Of a stretch of 64,000 nt of DNA, positions 1-11,350 are shown piece after piece. How positions within the stretch are numbered: the stretch's first letter is position 1; every line of letters begins with the position of its first letter. The notes under the pieces were generated by a model. The model ran no database searches, was not told the origin of the DNA, and worked only from the letters and a program-made list of their open reading frames with translations. The DNA lies in contig CAJNOL010000555.1 in the NCBI GenBank assembly GCA_905250125.1, forward strand, positions 58,980 through 122,979, in the 5' to 3' direction. The DNA is from Rotaria sordida (taxonomy: Eukaryota; Rotifera; Eurotatoria; Philodinida; Philodinidae). The position numbers and the translations under genes were made by a program.

Positions 1-1365
1 TAGCGACAAAAAATCTTGACGCCTGTTCAAATTTTTTATGTACTGCACAAACCTATCAATTTAACGTAGTAGAAAACAATTATTTGAGCGTACCATAGTC
101 TATGGAATCTGAACCTAAGATAGGCTTTAGTCTACTCAAGCCGTGTGATTCCATCATCTACGAATAGACGCTATCTAAGCCTTCATTTATTCCATCCACG
201 AGTCTACCTAAGCCTTTAGCTGTCCAACCTAGCGTAGGCTCGAGTATACTCGGGACTTGTGATCCCTTCGTTCATGGTCATGTTACAAAAGTGACATGAA
301 CGATATAGTTAATAAATTATTGTTCATGTATGCCCATTTTGTTTAGTTACATATTAATGTCTAATTAAACTTCATTTTCTATTTTGACGGTATATTTTGA
401 TAAACCACTGTGAAATGAATAGTAAAATAAATTCCACATAATTATGTTTTTTTAAGAATATATATCACTGAGAGGAAATTTTGTCATCAGTAACTTAGTA
501 GAAGAACATAACGAGTGATTAGACGAACGAAAACTTCAGTTTTCTTTGAGAGAAGACCACTAATTCATTTTCTGATTTCAATAAACATCTTCTGATTTTT
601 CTCCTGATTTTTTTCTTTTCTTCTCATCATTTAGATGTTTTTATATAATACTGCGTTCGAGCAATGATTGAGTGCTATGAAATTTTCAACTGGATTGATA
701 ATGTAAAGATCGTTTTGATATCTCCCTCATAAAGGTTGTATAGTTTAATGGAAGTGTAACGTACAGCAAACCCTATAAGGATCTATGAATATTAATGAGT
801 CTTTCACAGGGAGATCTGCTTGTTTTCATCTTCAATGAAAATTGCGAGTTACGAAATACTTGGAATTTGAAAGCTATGTGTTCGATTATATTCAAGTTTT
901 AAGTTGTACACTATTAAAATTTTTAAGAAATATTCAACTGTTTCGAATAGATAAGAATTATTATGTTAACATGAAAAAAGGAAGAAAAAAAAAGCAATGG
1001 AACTACTTCAAATAAGGTGTTGTCAACGAAGACCATTTAATTCTTAAGTATTTCGTTGTAGTCACTCACTTTTTTCAAGTATTTTAAAAGCCTGACAACG
1101 TTTTAACTAGTGTTAATTGTATGCATTTTTTTATTTGCCATGGCAATTTTTTTATTTTCTCTGTTTCATTATATACTACAATGTTCACAGAAAGGGAAGT
1201 ATCTTTCAAGGTCAATAAAGTAATCGTCTAAGCAAAAAGTAACCATCGAATTTATAAAATGTGAAGAACATAAACAAACTGAAACTATTTGCTACCTAAT
1301 AAATTTTTTTCTCCTACGAGTTGTACATTTAAATATATTATCGAAATAAAACTACATAATTCACT
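1..1365. other. Intergenic region upstream of the ART-TPR gene
   Basis: No coding exon is supported here. Positions 90-275 hold a few diverged direct repeats built on a 'taggct..agt.tactc' core. The rest is AT-rich sequence with homopolymer runs. It should contain the promoter and 5' UTR of the gene starting at 1366, but no specific promoter element is convincing. Confidence 0.5.
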
Positions 1366-1659
1366 ATGGGTTGTGGATCTTCATCAGAAACTCACGTTAT
1401 TATTCCTACAGCGTCTTCATATAATGATAAGAGTGAGTTAAAGAAAACACCTAATACTCCATTGAGTGCGACATCTCAGACTAGTAAAAAATCGAGAATA
1501 ACTTCGGGCGCATCCCAGAATGATGCAATGGCAAGAATAACAAATGGTACATCTGAAACTTGTTCGACAGTCTTACAATCATCCAATGAAGGAAAAACAT
1601 CTGCCAATCCGTCAATACATTCGCAGGATGATACCAAACACGATGTGGTTATTATATGG

Positions 1660-4600
1660 CAGGGCTGCCAACTGTACCCCATTTGGGGGTACAGTACCCC
1701 ATTTCGTTCTTTTGTACCCCTGAAAATGTTGTACCCCAGGGGTACGTATTTTGTACCCCATTTCGGTTTTTAAATCTGCATTGCTATTAACTAATCATCT
1801 GATGAAAAAAATCAATATCTTGTACAGACCTCTATAGTAAAAAGTATTGGTAAACAACTGACTAATACAAAGTGGCGTCTATTTTGTTTAATCTAATCTT
1901 GAATCATTCTATTTTAAATACTATTTTCGAGTAGACAATGAAATAAATTTCAAGGAATTTATGTTTTGTTGTTCATTATTCTTTTGTTACTTTTTTCTAT
2001 CATACTAAAAAAGGCATTTTGAACTTTGTATCAAAAAGAAATTCAATTTTAGATTTTGTATTTGATAAATGGGATAATATCTTCAGTATGGAATTGAACA
2101 AAAATGATGACATTGAAATCTCGGATGATTCACCTTCAGAGACAGAAGCAGCAGCAACAGAAACTATTGAAACACATTCGTCTTATTCAAACAAATTAAT
2201 TACTAATACTAAAAACGAAAAAAGAAATTCAACGTCAAAAAGACGTTGCACTTTCAACCAAAACTGGTTGAAAGATTCTAAATATGCACCATTTCTCAAG
2301 GAATGTCGAACTAATAAACACCTTGCTTATTGCTCTGTTTGTAAATCAAATTTTTCTATTGCTAATGGTGGTACCTATTTGATTAATCGTCATATGGAAC
2401 AAGATAATCATAAACGATTAGCTGAAACTCAAGAAAAAGAAAATTGTAAAACTAATCTGAAATACATTTTTTTAAATAACTTGTTTTTGTTTTATTATTA
2501 AGCACGATCAATACGTGATTTTATTGTTCCATCATCTGCATTAACTAAATTAACTGCAGCTGAACTTAGTCTTGTGTACCACGGCGTCCGTCATGGATAC
2601 AGTTACATTAGTCAATCATGTACTTTTGATCTATTAAAAAAAATTTTCGGTGAATCTTATATAGGACAGAATATTTGCTGCGGTAAAACAAAAGCTCGTG
2701 AATTATCTGTAAATGTTCTTGGTGAGCTACTTCGATTTATACTATTTCTAGAAAAATACTATCTGATAAAAAATACGAAAAAAAATATTTGATTCAATAT
2801 TTATGTTTAGAAAACATTGATGTTTGATATTAACTTTTTTAAATAAAATATAATATAATTTTAGCTCCATATTTTACTTCTAAAATTATACAACAAGTTC
2901 ATAAATCGTGCTTTTATTCTTTGTCATTTGATGGTTCTAACAAAGGGAACATAAAGATGTTTCCGTTTATTATTAATTACTTTACGATCGAGTCTGGTAT
3001 TGTAAGATCTGTTCTCGAAGTTGTAGAACAGCCATTTGAATCAGCTGAAGCTATTGTTAAAACAATTCATCATGTATTAAAAAAACATAATCTTGATATT
3101 GAAAAATTAACATCTATTGGAGCTGATAATATTAATACAAATTATGGTCGATATCATTCAGTTTTTAGTATTATGAAGCTTGAGATTTTAAATTTGTTTA
3201 AAGGTAATAGTAGCAGTATAAGTTTAAAAAACAAATGCTAAAAATATTTTCTTTTTTTTTCTTAGGAAATTGTTTTTGTCATATTTTATCTAATTCAGTC
3301 AAAACGTCTCATCATTATTTACCTGTTGATGTTGAGTCATATTTATCTCAGTTATATAGTCACTTTAGTTCATCATCAAAACGTGTGGCTGAATTAAAAG
3401 AATATTTTGAGTTTGTCGAAGAAGATTATCTAGTAAGTATTTCCAACTCTTTACATTTTAATATAAATATAATACTATCATCTTTTTAGCGTTTGCTTCA
3501 ACACATAAAAATTCGGTGGCTTAGTTTGTACAACTCAATTGATCGTTTACTAAAAGTCTATGATCCTTTATCATCATATTTTTTTGAAAATGATAAAGAA
3601 AATGAAGATCGAACAACATATCCACAGATTATCATCAATTTTTTTTCATCAACTGTGTCCAAATGTACATTACATTTTTTACATCAAGTATTATTTGATA
3701 TTCAACTAAAAAATTTAGAATTACAACAATATTCTACATCATTTGCTGATTTACATAGAATTATTACTAGTTTATTGAAAAAACTCAACGATCGTCTTGA
3801 ACAGAAGTATTTTGGCCATCACATCAGATCAATATTGAATTCAATGTCAAAAGACGACCAAGAAAAAACAATTTCATCATTTACACAATATTTATCAAAC
3901 GTTATTAAATACATAAATAAATATTATGAAGAACATTCATTATTAGCTGAAACTTTATCTATTTTTGGTATGTTTTTTTACCATTAACAACGAATAAATA
4001 AAAAATTTCTTTGATTTTAGGAATAATTGAAATTGATCAAATAAAATTTGATCAAATTGAACGTTGTGTGAACATTCTTAAACTTGAACTTGATCATGAT
4101 CAGTTGTTTGAAGAAATGATCAATTTACAAACAACGTTCAAAAAGGTTACTTCGTATCGTGAACCACTCTATGTTCAAATACAAAAACATGTTGGTAATA
4201 ACAATTTTATTTTTGATGATACTGAAGAAACACATGAAGAAGAAACATTAATTCATAAAACAACAACATCGAATGATGAATATAATCATCCGAAAATTCG
4301 TCCTGATCAACTTTGGGCTTACCTTATTTCAAAAACAACACCAAATTGTCAAGAAATAATAAAATTACTTTCTTTTGTATATTCAATTCCATGTTCTAAT
4401 GCTTTTACTGAAGGTGTATTTAATCATATGAAGCTCGCATGGACACCTAGTCGAAATTCAATGAATGTTGAAACTGTTGCTGCTGAATTACAGATAAGAT
4501 TAAATTGTAAATTGAAATGTTATGATTTTTTTTCATTTGTACAAACTGAATCCGACTTGATCAAATGTGCTCGAGGCACACAAAAATATAGCTTTAAAAA

Positions 4601-4958
4601 AAAAGCTTGTTCTACTTGATTGTATATTAAATATGTATTAATGTACATTACATTGTGCAATTATGTTTTTGTTCTTATTATTTGTCTTGTTTTCAATTTT
4701 GAACTTATGCATTAACTATTATAATATTTTATAAGAGAAAATAACTAATAAAGCTATTTCAAGTATCAAATTGTGAAATATTGTGTTGTTTTCTATAAAA
4801 AAGCTTGATTTCATTGATTTTCCCAATTCAATTTACTATTCAAGAAGATAGATAATGTACCCCATTCATGTACCCCGATCGAAATATGGATGTACCCCAA
4901 ATATACCCCATTTAGATTTTTATAAACCCCATTTCAAAAAAAAAAGTTGGCAGCCCTG
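1660..4958 (+). mobile_element. Complete, probably autonomous hAT DNA transposon
   Basis: The element is 3299 bp long. It has perfect 14-bp terminal inverted repeats (CAGGGCTGCCAACT at 1660-1673, its complement at 4945-4958) and is flanked by the identical 8-bp duplication TTATATGG (1652-1659 and 4959-4966). Both ends carry clusters of the subterminal motif GTACCCC (about 1673-1765 and 4856-4920), which are typical candidate transposase-binding sites. The 8-bp duplication, the CAG-type terminus and the encoded BED/hAT transposase together define the superfamily. The perfect ends and the intact transposase frame suggest a young insertion. Confidence 0.95.
2088..4619 (+). CDS. hAT transposase (BED zinc finger, RNase H-like DDE, hAT dimerisation domain)
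   Basis: Six exons join into a 719-residue open frame: 2088-2445, 2503-2721, 2865-3203, 3266-3432, 3490-3967 and 4021-4619, all with GT-AG introns. The N-terminus is acidic. A BED-type finger follows (CSVC ... HMEQDNH, about residues 84-110). The DDE catalytic core is visible as SFDGSNKGN (first Asp) and IGADNINTNYG (second Asp). The C-terminus has the hAT dimerisation signature CSNAFTEGVFNHMKLAW followed by RNSM and a LQIRLN end. The length matches autonomous hAT transposases. I chose the ATG at 2088 because the upstream in-frame codons lack an ATG. No frameshift or stop was found, so the protein may be functional. It cuts and pastes the element by recognising its TIRs and subterminal repeats in the nucleus. 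Confidence 0.88.
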
Positions 4959-7900
4959 TTATATGGGTAGATCCTTATATAGATATTACTGAAAAAAATT
5001 ATCATAGTTCAATTACTAAACTTCAACGAATTACTAATGTGATTCATACATTTACTCAATCTGATCAATGTATTCATTGTCTTACTACCATTAATGAGAA
5101 TAATATTGCTCTTATTGTTACGGTTACACTCTGTGAACAACTTATACCACTTGTTATCGATAAATCAAAACTTAAATCAATTTATATATTTAATCAAGAA
5201 AAAGAAAAACAAATAAACTGGACTAATAAATGGGAAGGAAAAGTAAAAGGAATTTTTTATGACATCGAACAGATCTTTCAAGCAATTAAAGTCAATAATA
5301 GTCAAACAACTAGTTCGAATTCAATCAGTATTCTACTAAAAAATAATACAGAAATGAAAGATAATGAATCCAATAAACTAGACCCATCATTCATGTATGC
5401 ATATTTGCTTACAGAAATTCTTATTGATATGGATTATGATGATAATGCAAAAAATACATTCGCTGAATCCTGTCATCTTCGATATATAGATGATAAAAAA
5501 GAATTAGCCGATATCGAAGAATTTGATCGAGATTACGAGAGTCAAATTGCTATTCAATGGTATACTAAAGATTGTTTTCTCTATAAGACGATGAATCGTG
5601 CTCTAAGAACGCAAGATATTAAAACTATTGTAGAAATGGGATTTTTTGTACGTGATCTTCATAAACAGATTACAGAAATGTATAAACAACAAAGTAATCA
5701 ACAGAAACCAATGACGATTTATCGTGGTCAGGTTGTTTCATCTGATGAATTCGATAAATTGAGAAAAAGTAAAGGTGGTCTTATTTCATTCAATTATTTT
5801 TTGTCAACCAGTACTAATATTGATATTTCAAAACAATTCGCCAGAAATTCGCCAGAAAATAAACTTAATCCAGTACTCTTTGAAATATACATTGATCCAA
5901 ACATATCATCTGTACCATTCGCTTCTATCGATAGTATTAGTGTTTTCGAAGGTGAAGATGAAATTCTTTTCTCTATGCATACTATTTTTCGTATTGTGAA
6001 AGTTTAAGATATTCAGGATGAATATTTACTTGTTAATCTACATCTAACAGACGAGAATGATCCAGCACTCATGAAATTAACTGATCATTTCAGAAAAGAA
6101 ATTGGAGATGGCGATTGTTTGGAACGATTAGAACATTTAATGCTGAAAATGGGCGAATTCACTCAAGCTGAAAATATTCTAGGTAAACAACTAAAGTCTA
6201 CACGCAAAGAAACATGGCATAAACAAACTCATCTCAATCATCAACTAGGATATGTCCATAGTCTAAAGGGTGACTATGAAATTGCATTATCATACTATGA
6301 AAAAGCACTCAAAATAGAATTGGTTAATCTTCCTGAAAATGATTCATTACTAGCTTCTACTTACAATAATATGGCTAGTACATATTATTCAATAGGAAAT
6401 TTTTCATCTGCATTGGTTTATTATATAAAAGCGCTTGAAATTGAACAAAAATCTCTTCCTTCCGATCATCCAATGTTAGCTACCACCTACAACAATATTG
6501 GATCCGTTCATAATTCAAAAGGTAATTACACAGAGGCACTTGAACTCTATCAAAAGACACTTAATATTCGACAAAAAACTCTTCCTGAAAATCATCCAGA
6601 TATGGCTATTATCTATAATAATATTGGATCGGTTTATAATTCATTGGGTGACGATCAAACTGCACTTTCATCGTATGAACAAACTCTTGAAATTCAAAAG
6701 AAAGCTCTTCATCCTAAACATATCGATCTAGCTATTAGCTACGGCAATATTGGTACAATATATAATTCAATGGGTGATCACGAAAAAGCACTGGAATATC
6801 ATACAAAATCATTTGAAATTCGAGACAAATCTCTTCCACCGAATCATCCTGACATAGCTTTGAGTTACAACAACATTGGTTCAGTTTATAATTCACAAGG
6901 AGATTATATGAATGCATTATCATATTTTCAAAAAGCACTCGAAATTTGTGATACATCTCATGCACGCAATCATATCGGTTTTGCTACTACTTATGACAAT
7001 ATTGGTTCAGTCTATAAGTCAATCGGTAATAAATCGGCTGCACAATCGAATTATCAGAAAGCATTTGATATTCGTCTACATTCTCTTGGTGAAAATCATT
7101 CTGATATGGCTATTAGCTATAATAATCTTGGTACAATTTATAGTTCAATGGGAGACAAATTGAAAGCGTTTGATTGTTATCAAAAAGCACTTGAAATTCA
7201 ACAAAAATCTCTCTCAGAAAATCATCCAAACATAGCACAAACTTACAACAATATTGGTTTACTTTATAATTCGATGGAAGAATATTCAAAAGCATTATCA
7301 TCATATGAAAAAGCACTATCAATTCAACAAAATTCAAAATCTATTAAAGAGCAATCCATAGCAATAACATATTATAATGTAGGATCTACATATTATTGTA
7401 TGAAAAATTATCCAATAGCTATTTCATTTTTTGAAAAAGCATTAACAATACAACAAAAAATACCGTCAATGAATTATCAAGATTTGGCAAACACTTATAA
7501 TAACATAGGTTTAACATATTACGAAATGAATGATTATGAAAAGGCTATTTCATTTTATGCAGAAGCATGTACAATTTGTGAAAAACATCTTGCTAATGAA
7601 GAATCTTTATTGATAACTACGTACAATAACATAGCTGTCGCATACAATACTATGAATGATAAATCGAAGGCTCTGTTATTTTATGTAAAGACCCTTAAAC
7701 TTCGTGAAAAAAATTCTACTACAAATGATTTATCATTGACTAATATTTATAGTAATATCGGATCAATATATGATTTAGTGGGGAATTATTTGGACGCTAT
7801 TAATTATTATCAGAAAGCAATGGCAATTGAAGAAAATGCATCACCAAAAAATGATCTCTTATTATCAAATACTTATAGCAATATTGCTGTTGCCTATAAA

Positions 7901-8715
7901 CAGTTGGAAGACAATGAAAATGCTCTTAAATTTTATCAAAAAGCACTTAGTATTCGAGAAAATATTCAGACTACCGATAATTCAGATTTAGCGATTATTT
8001 ATAATAGTATGGCATTTATCTATCAAAAAATGAAGAATTATTCGGCTGCTGTAACCTTTTATCAAAAAGCGATAGCAATTGACGAGAAAACATTTTCTTC
8101 GGATGATGCAAAATTAGCAACAATATACAATAATCTTGCTGTCGCTTATCATTCTATGAAAGACGAAATAAATGCTTTGTCATTTTACGAAAAAGTATTA
8201 CCTATTCGAGAAAGAATACTCTCTGCCAATGATCCATCATTAGGTTCAACTTACAGTAGTATTGCCTCGATTTATTCATCAAAAGGTATGAAATCAGATG
8301 CTGTTAAATTTTATGAAAAATCACTCAAAATTCATGAAACATTACCATCTCCTAATCACTCATTGATACATACGATGCATCTTAATACAGCAGTAATGTA
8401 TGAAGATCTTAACAATCATGATGCAGCTGTTACACATGCCGAGCGTTCTCTCAATAATGCTCGCTTGGCTTTTAATCCTGATGATATAAAAATAAAACAT
8501 ATTCAAGATTATGTTGATATGCTTCATAAGACTTCATGATTATATAAATCATAAAAACATGACAACATTGTCTGATTGAATTCAATAAAAGTTTTATTTC
8601 TATTGCCTTTACATATATTGTAATTTGCTTTGATGATTTGAAAAGATAATTAAATTGGGCAACATCTTGAGGGTTTAGGTATGGGTCAACAAAAGGTCAA
8701 CAGCAATACTAACAC

Positions 8716-9806
8716 TCACACCTGGTGAAACAATACAAGCTGTTGACAAAGCCATAGTCACCTGTCTTTAACTTGAGATGATACCATGTACTGTTGCCGT
8801 TGATAGTACTTTGGCTGATAGTGTAACAATCGTCAGTAGCAGTACTACAGAACTTAGGTCCATTACTTGCACAAGACGAACTTTGGCTTCAATATGATAA
8901 AACGAAATTGAATGAATGAACATCAGAAAAAATACATATCACCTGATAGTTGTCTAAACATGGGGAGGTATCATCGTCGGGAGTGAGTGTGGACCCATAG
9001 ATTTGGGCAATAGAGTTATAGAGTGTGTATCGTCGTAGAACAACCTTTTGATTGCGTTGTACATACACTACCCAACGTTTCTGATTAAACTTTCGATCAA
9101 AACAGGCCATGATTTTTGATTGCAAAGGGTGCGCTGGTGTGATTTCATGTTCGTCAGCTGATTTTTTTCAAGTAGAACAACAGAGTGTTGCTCAGACTGT
9201 GCAGACAAGTGAAAATAAATCATAATCCTATAATCTTGCTCGAGAAGGACATCAACATGTAACTGTATTCCTGGTGAAAGAATGACTTCCTGTTCGTATG
9301 AATAATTTGTGTAACTGCTAATATCTCGAGCATTCAAATTCTTTGCCATGCGGAGAACGTACGCCTCGTCAGACGCTACGATCTTGTGGGCGAAGAGCAA
9401 TGTTCAGAACTTGATAGAGACTATGGTTGTCCCATTCCATGGTATGGCAATTATTCGAAAATCATGCCGTTACTGAGCATCTTCTTCAAACGTTGTCCTC
9501 ATGTATTGTTGAACATACTCTAGAGATAAACGAATGATGATTGATCCTTCGTGAGATCATGTTTATTCGGATAAAGACAACGCTCTTTGGCCACTTTGAT
9601 ATAATCAGCAAGGCCGTCGTTAGTGGTTGAATAAGCTCAATAGCTATCTCTAGCGATACGAGCAGTTGTTTCTTATAAGCATAAATTAGATTAAGGTGAT
9701 TGTCATTTGTTACTGTTTCATCGATGAAACAAACTGCAAACCATTGATTCGAGTTCATCATTACTTCAATGAATAAAGTTATGTTCTTTCGTTTAGAAAA
9801 TATCAT
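8716..9806 (-). pseudogene. Decayed mono-ADP-ribosyltransferase gene with an extra C-terminal module
   Basis: Read on the minus strand, pieces of one ART protein appear in shifting frames. There is an N-terminal stretch like KKQLLVSLEIAIELIQPLT, then DYIKVAKERC after a frameshift, a TAG after SSFVYL, WDNHSLYQVLNIALRPQDRS (about 9430-9370), and the ART C-terminal strand block SSYTNYSYEQEVILSPG with the E-x-E motif (about 9310-9260). The middle of the fold, which should hold the catalytic Arg and the S-T-S motif, is missing, so there is an internal deletion. Downstream, NQKRWVVYV...TLYNSIAQIYG (8941-9125) and a Cys-rich end (8716-8886; TWYHLKLKTGDYGFVNSLYC) form a further module, possibly SH3-like. 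The exon junction between these two pieces does not keep frame with an obvious splice site. The gene is tail-to-tail with the ART-TPR gene. ART identity is fairly sure, the C-terminal module is not recognised. Confidence 0.65.
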
Positions 9807-11350
9807 ATTTTAATGAGACGATCAATTCATTTATATTTAACACATGACTAGTGTTCTTTTGGAAGTTTTCATCGAATTCGAATCCTATCGTCTGAATTGA
9901 TTTGCATCTTTTTAGAGAGTGTGGTAGTACGAATGTGGATAAAGACGATGATCCGACCCATATTCATATCCACACTCCAGACGTTGATAGATTCTTTTTT
10001 TCTGTTTATACAAATGTGGAATATTAGTCTGATAAGATGTGAATGACAACGAATTCATTGAGTACGCTAGAATTCTTATAGAAAATCAAATTAAATTTTC
10101 TGATAGTAATTATATTTGGATCGATCTCTGACCTTATGATATTCCACAGATATTTTCAAAACTAACGTCCTCTATAATACATTTAGGCGAATATCTTAAG
10201 AGTGGTTTATGATGAAACACTGCTCTTCGTACTTCTGAAATCAAGACAAGCAAGCTTTTATTTGACAACTTTCATCCAATCATTCGAAGCTTCTACAAAC
10301 TCAAAATTATCCCTATCTATACGACTAGATCACGTATGATATCAATATAGAGCGATACATGCCAACAGTATCGAGTTATATAAAATATCAATTGTCATGA
10401 TACAAATTCAATGTTTTTATTAGAATTAACCTCAAGGCATCTTATTGGCGTCAGAAAAAGATAAACATGTATTTCATTATGGTCGAGTAATAGATTTTAT
10501 TACTGCTAGAAGTCTTAGGATCTGTCCTGTTTGTAAGCATTTAGGATTATATAATTGGTTTATAATGAATTTTCATCGTTAAATATCGTTAGCATGATTC
10601 TTTATATGAAAAAAAGGATGTGGACATGGATATGGTGTATGAAGCGTGGCGTGTCCTTGTGCATCTTCTATTCACCTACAGTCGTACGAGCACGCACACA
10701 TTCTCAAGTATGTGCGCTGCGAAATTCGCCATCGCCATAATTTAACAAGACGAGCAAATAGTTGGAATCGGAATGGCACAGCCATAATAGAAATTGAATG
10801 GGTATTTTTGCAAGAAATCGATGATTATATTTGAGGTATTTTACTTCGATTTATCGTTAGAAGTGAGTCATTATGACATTAAATCAAACCCAGTCATCAT
10901 TAGCTGTCTGGCCATCTGTGAGAGTTTTTTACGTTCTGTCTTACTTTGACAATTATACGTCTGTACAATGAGATGTTTTCTTTCTTTCTTTCTTTCTTTC
11001 TAGCACTGATATCCTCATGCACAGCAATAGAATAGCAAATGCACCTGTAGTGCAAATCAGACGTCATTCGTCAAAATGAAATCTTATTTTTGTTGTATAC
11101 CGCATCGACGAAGAAATGACTAGTCGTTAAGAACGTGTGTCATTGTGAAAAATACCTAATTGGAATTAAAATAGATGTGTAAAAAGAAAAAACCCAACCG
11201 ATGACATAAGATTGTGTAATTAGTTGTGTGTAAGATCTAATTGGGGAAAAAAAACCCGACCATTACTATATAAACAGGCATTCTTAGATTCAGACCATCC
11301 CGTATCTGTATTTACGTACTTATTTAATTTTCATCCTCGTATTTTCAAAA
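9807..11350. other. Gene-free spacer with a telomere-like hairpin and a TTTC microsatellite
   Basis: No supported exon. A loose inverted repeat of GTGTGG/CCACAC type lies at about 9918-9978, and a (TTTC)n tract lies at 10976-11001. The last 100 bp should contain the 5' UTR of the gene at 11351. Confidence 0.5.

Larger units (their letters stand above)
1366..8539 (+). pseudogene. ART-TPR gene (mono-ADP-ribosyltransferase with TPR tail), split by a hAT insertion and an in-frame stop
   Basis: The coding pieces are 1366-1659, 4967-6004 and 6008-8539; all share one frame once the transposon and one target-site copy are ignored. The start MGCGSS fits an N-myristoylation site (Gly2, Ser6) with a palmitoylatable Cys3, suggesting membrane attachment. 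Next comes a module of about 110 residues with hydrophobic strands, then an arginine-type ART fold: Arg in TIYRG (codon 5722), the FLSTS motif, and a catalytic E-D-E (5954-5962). A TAA at 6005-6007 interrupts the linker, and the frame then runs on into about 18 kinesin-light-chain-like TPR units of 42 residues (core YNNIGSVY...ALxxYxKALxI). ART enzymes move ADP-ribose from NAD to protein arginines, and the TPRs probably bind targets. An AATAAA signal lies at 8584. The two lesions suggest a dead or recently disabled copy, although a TPR-only protein could start at the ATG at 6071. The gene has no spliceosomal intron. Confidence 0.85.

Noticed and set aside
6003..6020. A 15-nt GT...AG stretch that would remove the in-frame stop between ART and TPR
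   Set aside because: It is far shorter than the 50-bp introns seen elsewhere in the window. A nonsense mutation is simpler.
10555..10834. Two overlapping plus-strand frames of about 60 codons
   Set aside because: No similarity, no splice-supported extension, and length expected by chance.
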